Source: Flavobacteriia bacterium
GTDB lineage: Bacteria > Bacteroidota > Bacteroidia > Flavobacteriales_D > Crocinitomicaceae
Assembly: GCA_016178305.1 (NCBI GenBank)
Contig: JACOTM010000116.1
Coordinates: 1-64,000, forward strand
Direction: 5' to 3'
DNA length: 64,000 bases
Shown: piece by piece, positions 56,693-64,000 of the stretch
How positions within the stretch are numbered: position 1 is the first letter of the stretch
Layout: each line of letters opens with the position of its first letter
The notes under the pieces: generated by a model
What the model was told of the DNA's origin: nothing
Database searches by the model: none
What the model saw: the letters and a program-made list of their open reading frames with translations, nothing else
Translations under genes and position numbers: made by a program

Positions 56693-56701
56693 GATAGGAT
56701 A

Positions 56702-57427
56702 ATGGGACAAAAAACAAATCCAATTGGAAATAGACTTGGTTTTATTCACGGATGGGAATCAAACTGGTACGGAGGAAATGATTACAGAGACAAAATTGTT
56801 GAAGATGATCAAATTCGTAAGTATTTAAATGCACGTCTATCAAGAGCTAATATTTCAAAAATTATAATTGAAAGAACGCTTAAACTTGTTACTGTAACTA
56901 TCAATACTGCACGTCCAGGAGTTATTATTGGTAAAGGTGGTCAAGAAGTTGATAAGTTAAAAGAAGAGTTAAAGAAAATAACGAAAAAAGAAATCCAAAT
57001 CAATATTTTCGAGGTGAAACGTCCAGAATTGGATGCTCGTTTAGTTGCGGATGGAATTGCTCGTCAAATCGAAGCTCGTATTTCTTTTAGAAGAGCAATT
57101 AAAATGTCAGTAGCGAGTACAATGCGTATGGGAGCGGAAGGAATCAAAGTTAAGATTTCTGGACGTTTGAATGGTGCAGAGATGGCTCGTTCTGAAATGA
57201 TTAAAGATGGACGTACTCCGTTACATACGTTCAGAGCAGATATCGATTATGCGATATCAGAAGCACATACAACTTACGGTCGTTTAGGTATCAAGGTGTG
57301 GATATGTAAAGGCGAAGTTTATGGAAGAAGAGATCTTTCTCCAAATGTTGGAATGTCTGCATCTTCAGCTGGTAAAACAGGTGGAGCTCCAAACAGAAAA
57401 CAAGTAGGAAAAAGAAAGAAAAAATAA
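56702..57427 (+). CDS. rpsC: 30S ribosomal protein S3
   Basis: 241 residues. [23 protein letters not shown]; the KH domain with [17 protein letters not shown]; and the C-terminal domain with [30 protein letters not shown]. It lines the mRNA entry channel. Confidence 0.98.
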   Translation: MGQKTNPIGNRLGFIHGWESNWYGGNDYRDKIVEDDQIRKYLNARLSRANISKIIIERTLKLVTVTINTARPGVIIGKGGQEVDKLKEELKKITKKEIQINIFEVKRPELDARLVADGIARQIEARISFRRAIKMSVASTMRMGAEGIKVKISGRLNGAEMARSEMIKDGRTPLHTFRADIDYAISEAHTTYGRLGIKVWICKGEVYGRRDLSPNVGMSASSAGKTGGAPNRKQVGKRKKK

Positions 57428-57451
57428 TAAGGACAGTAAAATTTTCGAAAG

Positions 57452-57880
57452 ATGTTACAGCCAAAAAGAACCAAATTTAGAAGAGTACAAAAGGGAAGAA
57501 ACAGAGGGTTAGCTCATAGAGGTAGTACCGTAGCTTTCGGATCTTTTGGACTTAAAACTTTGGAGCCAGCATGGATTACTTCTCGCCAAATTGAGGCATC
57601 ACGTATCGCGGTTACGCGTTATATGAAACGTGAAGGAAAAGTGTGGATTAGAATATTTCCTGATAAACCAGTTACATCGAAACCGGCTGAGGTTCGTATG
57701 GGTAAAGGAAAAGGAGCTCCAAGTCACTGGGTAGCAGTAATCAAACCAGGGCGTATAATATTCGAAGCGGACGGTGTCCCTTACGAAACTGCAAAAGAAG
57801 CACTTCGTTTGGCAGCACAAAAATTACCTGTAAAGTGTAAATTTGTTGTTCGTAACGATTATGTTGTACCAGGTAAATAG
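57452..57880 (+). CDS. rplP: 50S ribosomal protein L16
   Basis: 142 residues. [19 protein letters not shown], the [37 protein letters not shown] block and [20 protein letters not shown]. It helps place the A-site tRNA. Confidence 0.98.
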   Translation: MLQPKRTKFRRVQKGRNRGLAHRGSTVAFGSFGLKTLEPAWITSRQIEASRIAVTRYMKREGKVWIRIFPDKPVTSKPAEVRMGKGKGAPSHWVAVIKPGRIIFEADGVPYETAKEALRLAAQKLPVKCKFVVRNDYVVPGK

Positions 57881-57888
57881 TATTTAAT

Positions 57889-58083
57889 ATGAAGCAGCAA
57901 GAAATCACAAAACTTTCAGTTGATAACTTGAAGAATCAAATCGCAGATACTTCTGAACAATTAGCAAAACTAAAATTAACACATAGTGTTGCTCCTTTAG
58001 AAAATCCGATTCATATTCGTAAGGTTAGAAAGACAATCGCTAGATTGCAAACTGAATTGACAAAACGTGGAACACAAGCTTAG
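57889..58083 (+). CDS. rpmC: 50S ribosomal protein L29
   Basis: 64 residues, two long helices: [29 protein letters not shown], then [20 protein letters not shown]. Located at the usual place between rplP and rpsQ, 8 bases behind the former. Confidence 0.96.
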   Translation: MKQQEITKLSVDNLKNQIADTSEQLAKLKLTHSVAPLENPIHIRKVRKTIARLQTELTKRGTQA

Positions 58084-58112
58084 TTGCTTGTTTAATTAAG
58101 AAGTTAGCTTAT

Positions 58113-58370
58113 ATGGAAAAGCGTAATTTAAGAAAAGAACGTATAGGGATAGTAGCAAGCGATAAGATGGATAAATCTATCGTAGTTTCTGTAGAAAGAA
58201 AGGTGAAACACCCTAAATATGGTAAGTTCGTAAAAAAAACTACTAAATTTGTAGCCCACGATGAGAACAATGATTGCCATCAAGGTGATACTGTTCGCAT
58301 TATGGAAACCAGACCTTTGTCGAAATCAAAGAACTGGAGATTAGTAGAAGTAATTGAAAGAGCTAAATAA
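58113..58370 (+). CDS. rpsQ: 30S ribosomal protein S17
   Basis: 85 residues. [45 protein letters not shown] and [20 protein letters not shown] are characteristic of this OB-fold primary 16S-binding protein. Confidence 0.98.
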   Translation: MEKRNLRKERIGIVASDKMDKSIVVSVERKVKHPKYGKFVKKTTKFVAHDENNDCHQGDTVRIMETRPLSKSKNWRLVEVIERAK

Positions 58371-58379
58371 TTTTTAGTA

Positions 58380-58748
58380 ATGATACAACAGGAATCAAGA
58401 CTTGCAGTAGCGGATAACTCCGGAGCAAAAGAAGTATTGTGCATCCGAGTTTTAGGAGGTACAAAACGTCGTTATGCTTCAGTAGGAGATAAAATCGTCG
58501 TAGCTGTTAAGAGCGCAACGCCCTCTGGTGCCGTAAAAAAAGGATCGGTAGCTAAGGCGGTAATTGTAAGAACTAAAAAAGAAATTCGTCGTCAAGACGG
58601 TTCTTACATCCGTTTTGATGATAACGCATGCGTTATTTTAAATCAAGCGGGAGAAATGAGAGGTACTCGTATTTTTGGACCAGTAGCTAGAGAGTTAAGA
58701 GAAAACAATTATATGAAAATTGTTTCTTTAGCTCCAGAGGTACTTTAA
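58380..58748 (+). CDS. rplN: 50S ribosomal protein L14
   Basis: 122 residues. [46 protein letters not shown] and [14 protein letters not shown]. It forms an intersubunit bridge and the site bound by silencing factor RsfS. Confidence 0.98.
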   Translation: MIQQESRLAVADNSGAKEVLCIRVLGGTKRRYASVGDKIVVAVKSATPSGAVKKGSVAKAVIVRTKKEIRRQDGSYIRFDDNACVILNQAGEMRGTRIFGPVARELRENNYMKIVSLAPEVL

Positions 58749-58761
58749 ATTAAGGTTAGTT

Positions 58762-59079
58762 ATGCAACAGAAATTACACATTAAAGTTGGTGACACCGTT
58801 AAAGTATTAAGCGGTGAGTCAGTTGGTCAAGAAGGAAAAATCCTTACGATCGACAAGAAAAAAATGCGTGCAGTAGTTGAAGGCGTAAATATGATTAAAC
58901 GTCATACAAAACCAAGTGCTGCAGATCCTCAAGGTGGAATTGTTGAAAGAGAAGCTTCTCTTCACATTTCAAATTTGATGGTAGTTCATAACGGAGTTGC
59001 TTCACGCATCGGACGTAGAATGAATGATAAAGGTAAATTAGTTCGTTATTCAAAAAAGTCAGGGGAGGAGATTAAGTAA
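58762..59079 (+). CDS. rplX: 50S ribosomal protein L24
   Basis: 105 residues with the KOW motif [19 protein letters not shown] and the [12 protein letters not shown] loop. The final base of its stop is the first base of the rplE start (TAATG). Confidence 0.97.
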   Translation: MQQKLHIKVGDTVKVLSGESVGQEGKILTIDKKKMRAVVEGVNMIKRHTKPSAADPQGGIVEREASLHISNLMVVHNGVASRIGRRMNDKGKLVRYSKKSGEEIK

Positions 59080-59630
59080 TGAGTTATACACCAAGACTTC
59101 AAGAAAAGTATCGCCACGAAATTATCGCTGGTCTTACTGAAAAGTTCGGGTACAAAACAGTAATGAAAGTACCTAGACTTCAGAAAATCGTATTAAGCCA
59201 AGGTATGGGTGATGCGGTTGCTGATAAAAAGTTAATTGATAGTGCAGTTCAAGATTTATCTAGAATTGCTGGTCAAAAAGCTGTTCAAACTCTTTCTAAA
59301 AAAGATGTTTCTAACTTTAAATTAAGAAAAGGAATGCCGATTGGAACGAAAGTTACTTTGCGTGGTGAGAAAATGTATGATTTTTTAGATCGTTTTATTT
59401 CCGTAGCTTTGCCAAGAACTAGAGATTTCAGAGGTATTAGTCCAAAAGGATTTGATGGTAGAGGAAACTTCAACTTAGGAGTAAAAGAACACATCATTTT
59501 CCCAGAGATTGATATTGATAAAGTTAATCGTATTCTAGGAATGGACATCACTTTTGTTACAACAGCAGATAGTGATGAAGAAGGTAAAGCATTGTTGGAT
59601 GCATTTGGTTTCCCATTCACTAAAAAATAA
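59079..59630 (+). CDS. rplE: 50S ribosomal protein L5
   Basis: 183 residues. [70 protein letters not shown]. It binds 5S rRNA. The start overlaps rplX by one base. Confidence 0.98.
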   Translation: MSYTPRLQEKYRHEIIAGLTEKFGYKTVMKVPRLQKIVLSQGMGDAVADKKLIDSAVQDLSRIAGQKAVQTLSKKDVSNFKLRKGMPIGTKVTLRGEKMYDFLDRFISVALPRTRDFRGISPKGFDGRGNFNLGVKEHIIFPEIDIDKVNRILGMDITFVTTADSDEEGKALLDAFGFPFTKK

Positions 59631-59636
59631 GTAGAA

Positions 59637-59951
59637 ATGGCAAAAGAATCAATGAAAGCGCGTGAGCGCAAAAGAGAAAGATTAGTAGTGAGATACTCTA
59701 AAAAAAGAGCTGAGTTGACTAAAGTTTTAAAGTCAACTTCAGAATCTGAAGAAATTCAAGCTGCTAAATGGGATGCTATGTTAGCTATTCAAAAATTGCC
59801 TGCAAATTCTTCTAAAATTCGTGTTCATAACCGTTGTGGTTTGACAGGAAGACCAAGAGGATATATGCGTCAATTTGGAATCTCTCGTGTAACATTTCGT
59901 GAAATGGCATTGTCTGGTAAAATACCAGGTGTTAAAAAAGCTAGTTGGTAA
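59637..59951 (+). CDS. rpsN: 30S ribosomal protein S14 (zinc-free type)
   Basis: 104 residues. [24 protein letters not shown] at the start and [30 protein letters not shown] at the end. Only one Cys remains where zinc-binding S14 has two CxxC pairs, so this is the long, zinc-independent form. Confidence 0.97.
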   Translation: MAKESMKARERKRERLVVRYSKKRAELTKVLKSTSESEEIQAAKWDAMLAIQKLPANSSKIRVHNRCGLTGRPRGYMRQFGISRVTFREMALSGKIPGVKKASW

Positions 59952-59972
59952 TTAAAGAATATTAGGAAAGAT

Positions 59973-60371
59973 ATGAATACAGATCCTATAGCAGATTTTC
60001 TTACGCGTATCCGTAATGCAAATTCGGCACGTTTGAAAATGGTTGAAATTCCTAGTTCGAATGTAAAAAAAGCGATGACTGAGATTTTATTTAATCAAGG
60101 TTACATCACGAATTACAAATTCGAAGAGGATAATAAACAAGGAATAATTAAAATAGCTTTAAAGTATAACCAATCGACAAAAGTTCCTGCAATTACAAAA
60201 TTGGAGAGAGCTTCAAAACCAGGATTGAGAAAATACTGTGGTGCAGAAACGTTACCACGTGTTTTAAATGGTCTTGGAATAGCGATTATTTCTACTTCTA
60301 AAGGTATTATTACAGACAAAGAAGCAAAAAACCATAACATAGGCGGAGAAGTTTTATGTTATGTATATTAA
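59973..60371 (+). CDS. rpsH: 30S ribosomal protein S8
   Basis: 132 residues. [26 protein letters not shown]-like ([14 protein letters not shown]) and the C-terminal [33 protein letters not shown]. In E. coli S8 represses the spc operon. Confidence 0.98.
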   Translation: MNTDPIADFLTRIRNANSARLKMVEIPSSNVKKAMTEILFNQGYITNYKFEEDNKQGIIKIALKYNQSTKVPAITKLERASKPGLRKYCGAETLPRVLNGLGIAIISTSKGIITDKEAKNHNIGGEVLCYVY

Positions 60372-60389
60372 TCTTTAAGTAAAGTTAAA

Positions 60390-60944
60390 ATGTCAAGGAT
60401 AGGTAAATCCCCAGTTAACATCCCGAGTGGAGTAAACGTAAAGTTAGACGGTAACATTGTTACTGTTAAAGGTTCAAAAGGTGAATTGACACAAACTATT
60501 GATGATTGTGTTAAATTAACAGTTGAAGAAAACCAAATAACTTTCAACCGCGAATCGGACTCACCAGTACATAGAGCTAAACATGGTTTATACCGTGCGT
60601 TAATTCAGAATATGGTTGTTGGAGTTTCAGAAGGGTATAAAAAGGAATTAGAAGTAATAGGTGTAGGTTACCGTGCAAGTGCAACAGGACAAATGTTGGA
60701 CTTATCATTAGGTTATTCACATCCTATTGTAATTGAAATTCCTTCAGAAATTAAGGTATCTGCAGATACTCAAAAAGGTAAAGCTCCAGTGGTAACATTA
60801 GAGTCTTATGATAAACAACTTTTGGGTCAAGTAGCAGCCAAAATTCGTTCCCTTCGTAAACCAGAACCTTACAAAGGTAAAGGTGTTCGTTATTCAGGTG
60901 AAGAAGTAAGAAGAAAAGCTGGTAAAGCTGCAGGTAAAAAATAA
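60390..60944 (+). CDS. rplF: 50S ribosomal protein L6
   Basis: 184 residues. [33 protein letters not shown], the GVGYRA segment and the [28 protein letters not shown] end. Confidence 0.98.
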   Translation: MSRIGKSPVNIPSGVNVKLDGNIVTVKGSKGELTQTIDDCVKLTVEENQITFNRESDSPVHRAKHGLYRALIQNMVVGVSEGYKKELEVIGVGYRASATGQMLDLSLGYSHPIVIEIPSEIKVSADTQKGKAPVVTLESYDKQLLGQVAAKIRSLRKPEPYKGKGVRYSGEEVRRKAGKAAGKK

Positions 60945-60955
60945 AAGTTAACATC

Positions 60956-61309
60956 ATGGCATTTAGTAAAATAAATAGAAGAGCTAAGATTAAAAGAAGA
61001 ATCAGAAAAAGAATAACTGGTTCTTCAAAAACACCAAGATTATCTGTTTTCAGAAGTAACAAGCAAATATATGCACAGTTAATTGATGATACAACAGGTA
61101 AAACATTGGTGTCTGCATCTTCATATAAAAACAAAGCTGTTGCGTCTAAAAATAAATTAGAGCAAGCAGGAATTGTTGGTAAAGAAGTTGCTGAAAAAGC
61201 AATAAAAGCTGGAGTGGAAAGCGTAGTATTTGACCGTAATGGTTATTTATACCACGGAAGAGTTAAATCATTAGCTGACTCTGCAAGAGAAGGCGGACTT
61301 AAATTTTAA
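60956..61309 (+). CDS. rplR: 50S ribosomal protein L18
   Basis: 117 residues. [38 protein letters not shown] and [28 protein letters not shown] are typical of this 5S rRNA-binding protein. Confidence 0.98.
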   Translation: MAFSKINRRAKIKRRIRKRITGSSKTPRLSVFRSNKQIYAQLIDDTTGKTLVSASSYKNKAVASKNKLEQAGIVGKEVAEKAIKAGVESVVFDRNGYLYHGRVKSLADSAREGGLKF

Positions 61310-61312
61310 AAG

Positions 61313-61831
61313 ATGGCAGCACAAATATTAAATAAAGTAAAAGCTTCTGATATTGAGTTAAAAGATAAGCTAGTTGCTGTAAACCGTGTTACGAAAGTAA
61401 CAAAAGGTGGTCGTAATTTCACATTTTCTGCTATCGTAGTAGTAGGTGATGAACACGGTATCGTTGGACACGGTTTGGGTAAAGCGAAAGAAGTAACTGA
61501 AGCTATTACAAAAGGTATTGAGGATGCTAAAAAGAACTTAATTAAAGTTCCAATTTTAAAAGGTACAGTACCGCATACTCAAAAAGGTAAATTCGGTGGA
61601 GCTGAAGTATTACTTAAGCCAGCATCTGTTGGTACTGGTGTAATCGCAGGTGGTGCGATGCGTGCAGTATTAGAAAGTGTTGGAGTACACAATGTACTAG
61701 CAAAATCTCAAGGATCATCTAATCCTCATAATGTTGTTAAAGCTACTATGGATGCATTGTCTCAAATGAGAGATGCTGTTACAGTTGCTAGACAAAGAGG
61801 AATTACAATTGATCAAGTGTTTAATGGTTAA
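61313..61831 (+). CDS. rpsE: 30S ribosomal protein S5
   Basis: 172 residues. [39 protein letters not shown] and the [39 protein letters not shown] block. It lies 3 bases behind rplR. Confidence 0.98.
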   Translation: MAAQILNKVKASDIELKDKLVAVNRVTKVTKGGRNFTFSAIVVVGDEHGIVGHGLGKAKEVTEAITKGIEDAKKNLIKVPILKGTVPHTQKGKFGGAEVLLKPASVGTGVIAGGAMRAVLESVGVHNVLAKSQGSSNPHNVVKATMDALSQMRDAVTVARQRGITIDQVFNG

Positions 61832-61843
61832 TAGAATTTTATT

Positions 61844-62020
61844 ATGGAAACTATAAAAATAAAAAACGTAAAAAGTGCTATTAAACGACCTGGAGATCAA
61901 AAGGCTACGTTAATAGCGCTAGGATTTAGAAAGTTGAATCAAACTGTTGAGAAAGAAGCAACTCCTCAAATCCTTGGTATGATAAAAAAAGTGCAACATC
62001 TTATCAAAGTTGTTGAGTAA
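61844..62020 (+). CDS. rpmD: 50S ribosomal protein L30
   Basis: A 58-residue ORF between rpsE and rplO, starting METIKIKNVKSAIKRPGDQK. The translation continues with ATLIALGFRKLNQTVEKEAT and ends in IKVVE. The RP-x-DQKATLxALGLRKxNxxVE pattern is that of L30. It is the expected gene at this place and is easily missed because of its length. Confidence 0.97.
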   Translation: METIKIKNVKSAIKRPGDQKATLIALGFRKLNQTVEKEATPQILGMIKKVQHLIKVVE

Positions 62021-62038
62021 TACTTAAAATAATTAGCA

Positions 62039-62485
62039 ATGAATTTACAAAATTTAACTCCTGCAAAAGGTTCTGTTAAGAAAGTAAAAAGAATCGCACG
62101 TGGTCAAGGTTCTGGACACGGTGGTACTTCTACAAGAGGACATAAAGGAGCAAAATCAAGATCTGGTTATAAAACTAAGATAGGATTTGAAGGTGGGCAA
62201 ATGCCTCTTCAAAGACGTGTACCTAAATTCGGATTTAAAAATATAAACCGAGTTGAGTATAAAGCAATCAATTTAGATATTATTCAATCTTTAATTGAAC
62301 GTAAAAATATTACAGATGTTAATCCTGAAATATTGCGTGAAAATGGATTGGTTTCTAGAAACGAACTAGTAAAAATATTAGGTCGTGGAGAGTTAAAATC
62401 TAAAGTAAACATTACCGCTCATAAATTTTCTACTACTGCAAAATCAGTTATTGAAGAAAAAGGTGGTATTTGTTCAGAAATTTAA
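62039..62485 (+). CDS. rplO: 50S ribosomal protein L15
   Basis: 148 residues. MNLQNLTPAKGSVKKVKRIARGQGSGHGGTSTRGHKG at the start, GFEGGQMPLQRRVPKFGF in the centre, and the C-terminal globular part ending VIEEKGGICSEI. It precedes secY as in most bacteria. Confidence 0.98.
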   Translation: MNLQNLTPAKGSVKKVKRIARGQGSGHGGTSTRGHKGAKSRSGYKTKIGFEGGQMPLQRRVPKFGFKNINRVEYKAINLDIIQSLIERKNITDVNPEILRENGLVSRNELVKILGRGELKSKVNITAHKFSTTAKSVIEEKGGICSEI

Positions 62486-62486
62486 T

Positions 62487-62494
62487 TAACTTTG
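62487..62494 (+). promoter_or_regulatory. Possible internal promoter ahead of secY (TAACTTTG)
   Basis: A TAnnTTTG match at the junction of rplO and secY, ending 18 bases before the secY ATG. A TTTG lies 14 bases upstream, which is shorter than ideal spacing. It could give secY-infA extra transcription. Confidence 0.35.
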
Positions 62495-62512
62495 CCAACA
62501 TTTTTTTAAATA

Positions 62513-63844
62513 ATGAAACGTTTTATACAGAATATTAAAAATATCTGGAAAGTTGAAGAATTGAGAAAGAGGATTTTATTGACTCTTTCTCTAATTCTTA
62601 TATACAGAATCGGATCTTTTATCATTTTACCTGGTGTTAACTATGTAGCACTAGAGAGTCAAAAAGGTAAAGAAGGTGCTTTAGAAACCTTACTTTCTTT
62701 GTTTTCTGGTGGTGGTTTTTCAAATGCTTCTATTATGGCATTAGGAATTATGCCATACATTAGTGCTTCGATCATTATGCAATTATTAGGTATGGCTGTT
62801 CCGGCTGTTCAAAAAATGCAAAATGAAGGTGAGTCTGGAAGAAAACGTATCAATAATTATACTCGTATATTAACGATTGTTATTTGTGCATTGCAAGCTC
62901 CTAGTTATTTAACATTATATGTTGAAAAGAAAGGGGCTATGCCTATGGATCCGTCAACTTTTTGGTGGGCTCAAACAATAATGATTTTAATTGCGGGGTC
63001 AATGTTTGCTGTATGGTTAGGCGAAAGAATAACTGATAAAGGAATTGGTAACGGTATTTCGTTATTAATTACAGTTGGTATTTTAGCTCGTTTACCAGAA
63101 GCGTTTGTTGCAGAAATTGGAATGAAATCTAGTAATCTAATTATGATAGTTTTAGAAATAGTAGCCTTTATGCTAGTAATTCTGGGAACTATTATGATTG
63201 TTCAAGGAGTTCGTAAAATTCCTTTAAATACGGCAAAACGTGTTGTTGGAGCTCGATCAGTTGATGAGGCTGGAGCTAGAAGTTATTTACCTATAAAGGT
63301 AAATGCAAGTGGGGTAATGCCTATTATATTTGCACAAGCTATTATGACTATTCCTGTGATGTTATTGTCTGGTAAATCTGGTGAATCAGGTTTCTTGTCG
63401 AGAACATTGGGAGACATTTATAGTGTAAGTTATAATTTATTATTGGCAGTATTAATTATTGTTTTTACGTATTTCTATACTGCAATAATGATCAATCCTA
63501 GAAAAATTGCAGATGACTTGAAAAGAAGTGGAGGATTTATCCCAGGTGTTAGACCAGGAGAGGATACTGCTGAATTTATTGATGTTTTAGTGTCAAGAAT
63601 TACTTTTCCAGGTTCATTATCATTAGCGATTATTGCTATTTTACCTGCTATAGCACATATAGTTGGCGTAAATAGCGCTTTCGCAATGTTTTTTGGTGGT
63701 ACATCAGTTTTGATTATGGTTGGTGTTGTTTTGGATACTTTACAACAAATTGAATCTTATTTATTAAATCGTCACATGGATGGTTTAATGGAAGGGACAA
63801 AGGTTAGAGGTAGAAGAACTGAAAACGAATTATCAGGATTATAA
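62513..63844 (+). CDS. secY: Preprotein translocase subunit SecY
   Basis: 443 residues with ten predicted membrane helices. RIGSFIILPGVNY in helix 1, the plug region, GIMPYISASIIMQLL, GERITDKGIGNGISLLI, LPIKVNASGVMPIIFAQA and NPRKIADDLKRSGGFIPGVRPGEDTAEFID are all typical. It forms the Sec channel that would export the many signal-peptide proteins in this window. Confidence 0.98.
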   Translation: MKRFIQNIKNIWKVEELRKRILLTLSLILIYRIGSFIILPGVNYVALESQKGKEGALETLLSLFSGGGFSNASIMALGIMPYISASIIMQLLGMAVPAVQKMQNEGESGRKRINNYTRILTIVICALQAPSYLTLYVEKKGAMPMDPSTFWWAQTIMILIAGSMFAVWLGERITDKGIGNGISLLITVGILARLPEAFVAEIGMKSSNLIMIVLEIVAFMLVILGTIMIVQGVRKIPLNTAKRVVGARSVDEAGARSYLPIKVNASGVMPIIFAQAIMTIPVMLLSGKSGESGFLSRTLGDIYSVSYNLLLAVLIIVFTYFYTAIMINPRKIADDLKRSGGFIPGVRPGEDTAEFIDVLVSRITFPGSLSLAIIAILPAIAHIVGVNSAFAMFFGGTSVLIMVGVVLDTLQQIESYLLNRHMDGLMEGTKVRGRRTENELSGL

Positions 63845-63847
63845 AAG

Positions 63848-64000
63848 ATGGCTAAACAGACTTCGATTGAACAAGATGGGGTAATTACAGAAGCTTTATC
63901 TAATGCTATGTTTAGAGTAGAATTAGAAAATGGTCATGTGGTTACAGCACACATATCCGGAAAGATGAGAATGTTTTACATAAAAATTCTTCCTGGTGAC
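63848..64000 (+). CDS. infA: Translation initiation factor IF-1, N-terminal part (cut by window edge)
   Basis: 51 codons to the right edge: [20 protein letters not shown] and then [20 protein letters not shown] up to KILPGD. This is the S1/OB-fold of IF-1 with the usual position behind secY; only about the last 20 residues are missing. It lies 3 bases behind secY. rpmJ is expected just outside the window. Confidence 0.96.
   Translation, partial: MAKQTSIEQDGVITEALSNAMFRVELENGHVVTAHISGKMRMFYIKILPGD

Noticed and set aside
59285-59671. Minus-strand 128-codon ORF over rplE
   Set aside because: rplE is certain on the plus strand; this is a shadow frame.
60751-61134. Minus-strand 127-codon ORF over rplF and rplR
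   Set aside because: Covers two certain ribosomal protein genes and is very rich in Leu from antisense Lys codons.
1-64000. Insertion sequences, prophage, tRNA or rRNA genes
   Set aside because: No transposase, integrase, phage gene or RNA-gene-like segment was found in either strand; gaps are mostly too short.

Overview
The window is AT-rich DNA from a member of the Bacteroidota, most likely order Flavobacteriales. The evidence is: type A and type B C-terminal sorting domains of the type IX secretion system (T9SS), a SprB-like repeat, promoters with the TAnnTTTG -7 element, almost no Shine-Dalgarno sequences, a DAHP synthase/chorismate mutase fusion, and fusA followed directly by rpsJ without tuf. 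Large PKD-rich type B proteins would suit Crocinitomicaceae (Fluviicola-like), but I cannot fix the genus.

Layout. 1-4.6 kb, minus strand: start of a GNAT acetyltransferase, an S9 peptidase, a YgiD-like dioxygenase and two secreted proteins of unknown function. 4.7-7.8 kb, plus strand: a LuxE-like acyl-protein synthetase, a half-size TSUP transporter, an M20 amidohydrolase and a lipoprotein. 7.8-10.6 kb, minus strand: a TsdA-like dihaem cytochrome and a SoxB-like metallophosphatase, a plausible sulfur-oxidation pair. 10.8-15.25 kb, minus strand: asnA-pheA-DAHP synthase/chorismate mutase-unknown, preceded by an attenuator. 15.4-19.1 kb: a giant PKD adhesin. 19.2-29.3 kb: recQ, tatC, a DUF5686 protein, lptB, a tiny lipoprotein, an Omp85-like barrel and mlaEF, which is an envelope-biogenesis neighbourhood. 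29.3-34.9 kb: SprT-like protein, mannose-1-phosphate guanylyltransferase, a plug-only TonB-receptor-like protein, fabD and a T9SS type A protein. 35-40 kb: nupC, a DUF151 nuclease, etfA, etfB and pdhB. 40.2-50.1 kb: a small secreted protein and two giant repeat-bearing T9SS type B proteins. 50.2-64 kb: the str-S10-spc ribosomal operon from rpsL to infA, which is cut by the window edge.

The most striking signal is the leader of the asnA operon. A TAnnTTTG promoter is followed by a 16-codon ORF encoding MKINNTYFFFNNNYMT. After it come an antiterminator arm, an 11-bp terminator stem with a U-tract, and then asnA-pheA-aroG/CM. The operon makes asparagine, phenylalanine and the shared aromatic precursor, and the leader peptide is loaded with Asn, Phe and Tyr codons. 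This looks like ribosome-mediated transcription attenuation that senses several amino acids at once. Other points of interest are repeats of exactly 270 bp with an 810-bp higher-order pattern in one adhesin, 258-bp repeats in its neighbour, and a stand-alone TonB plug protein.
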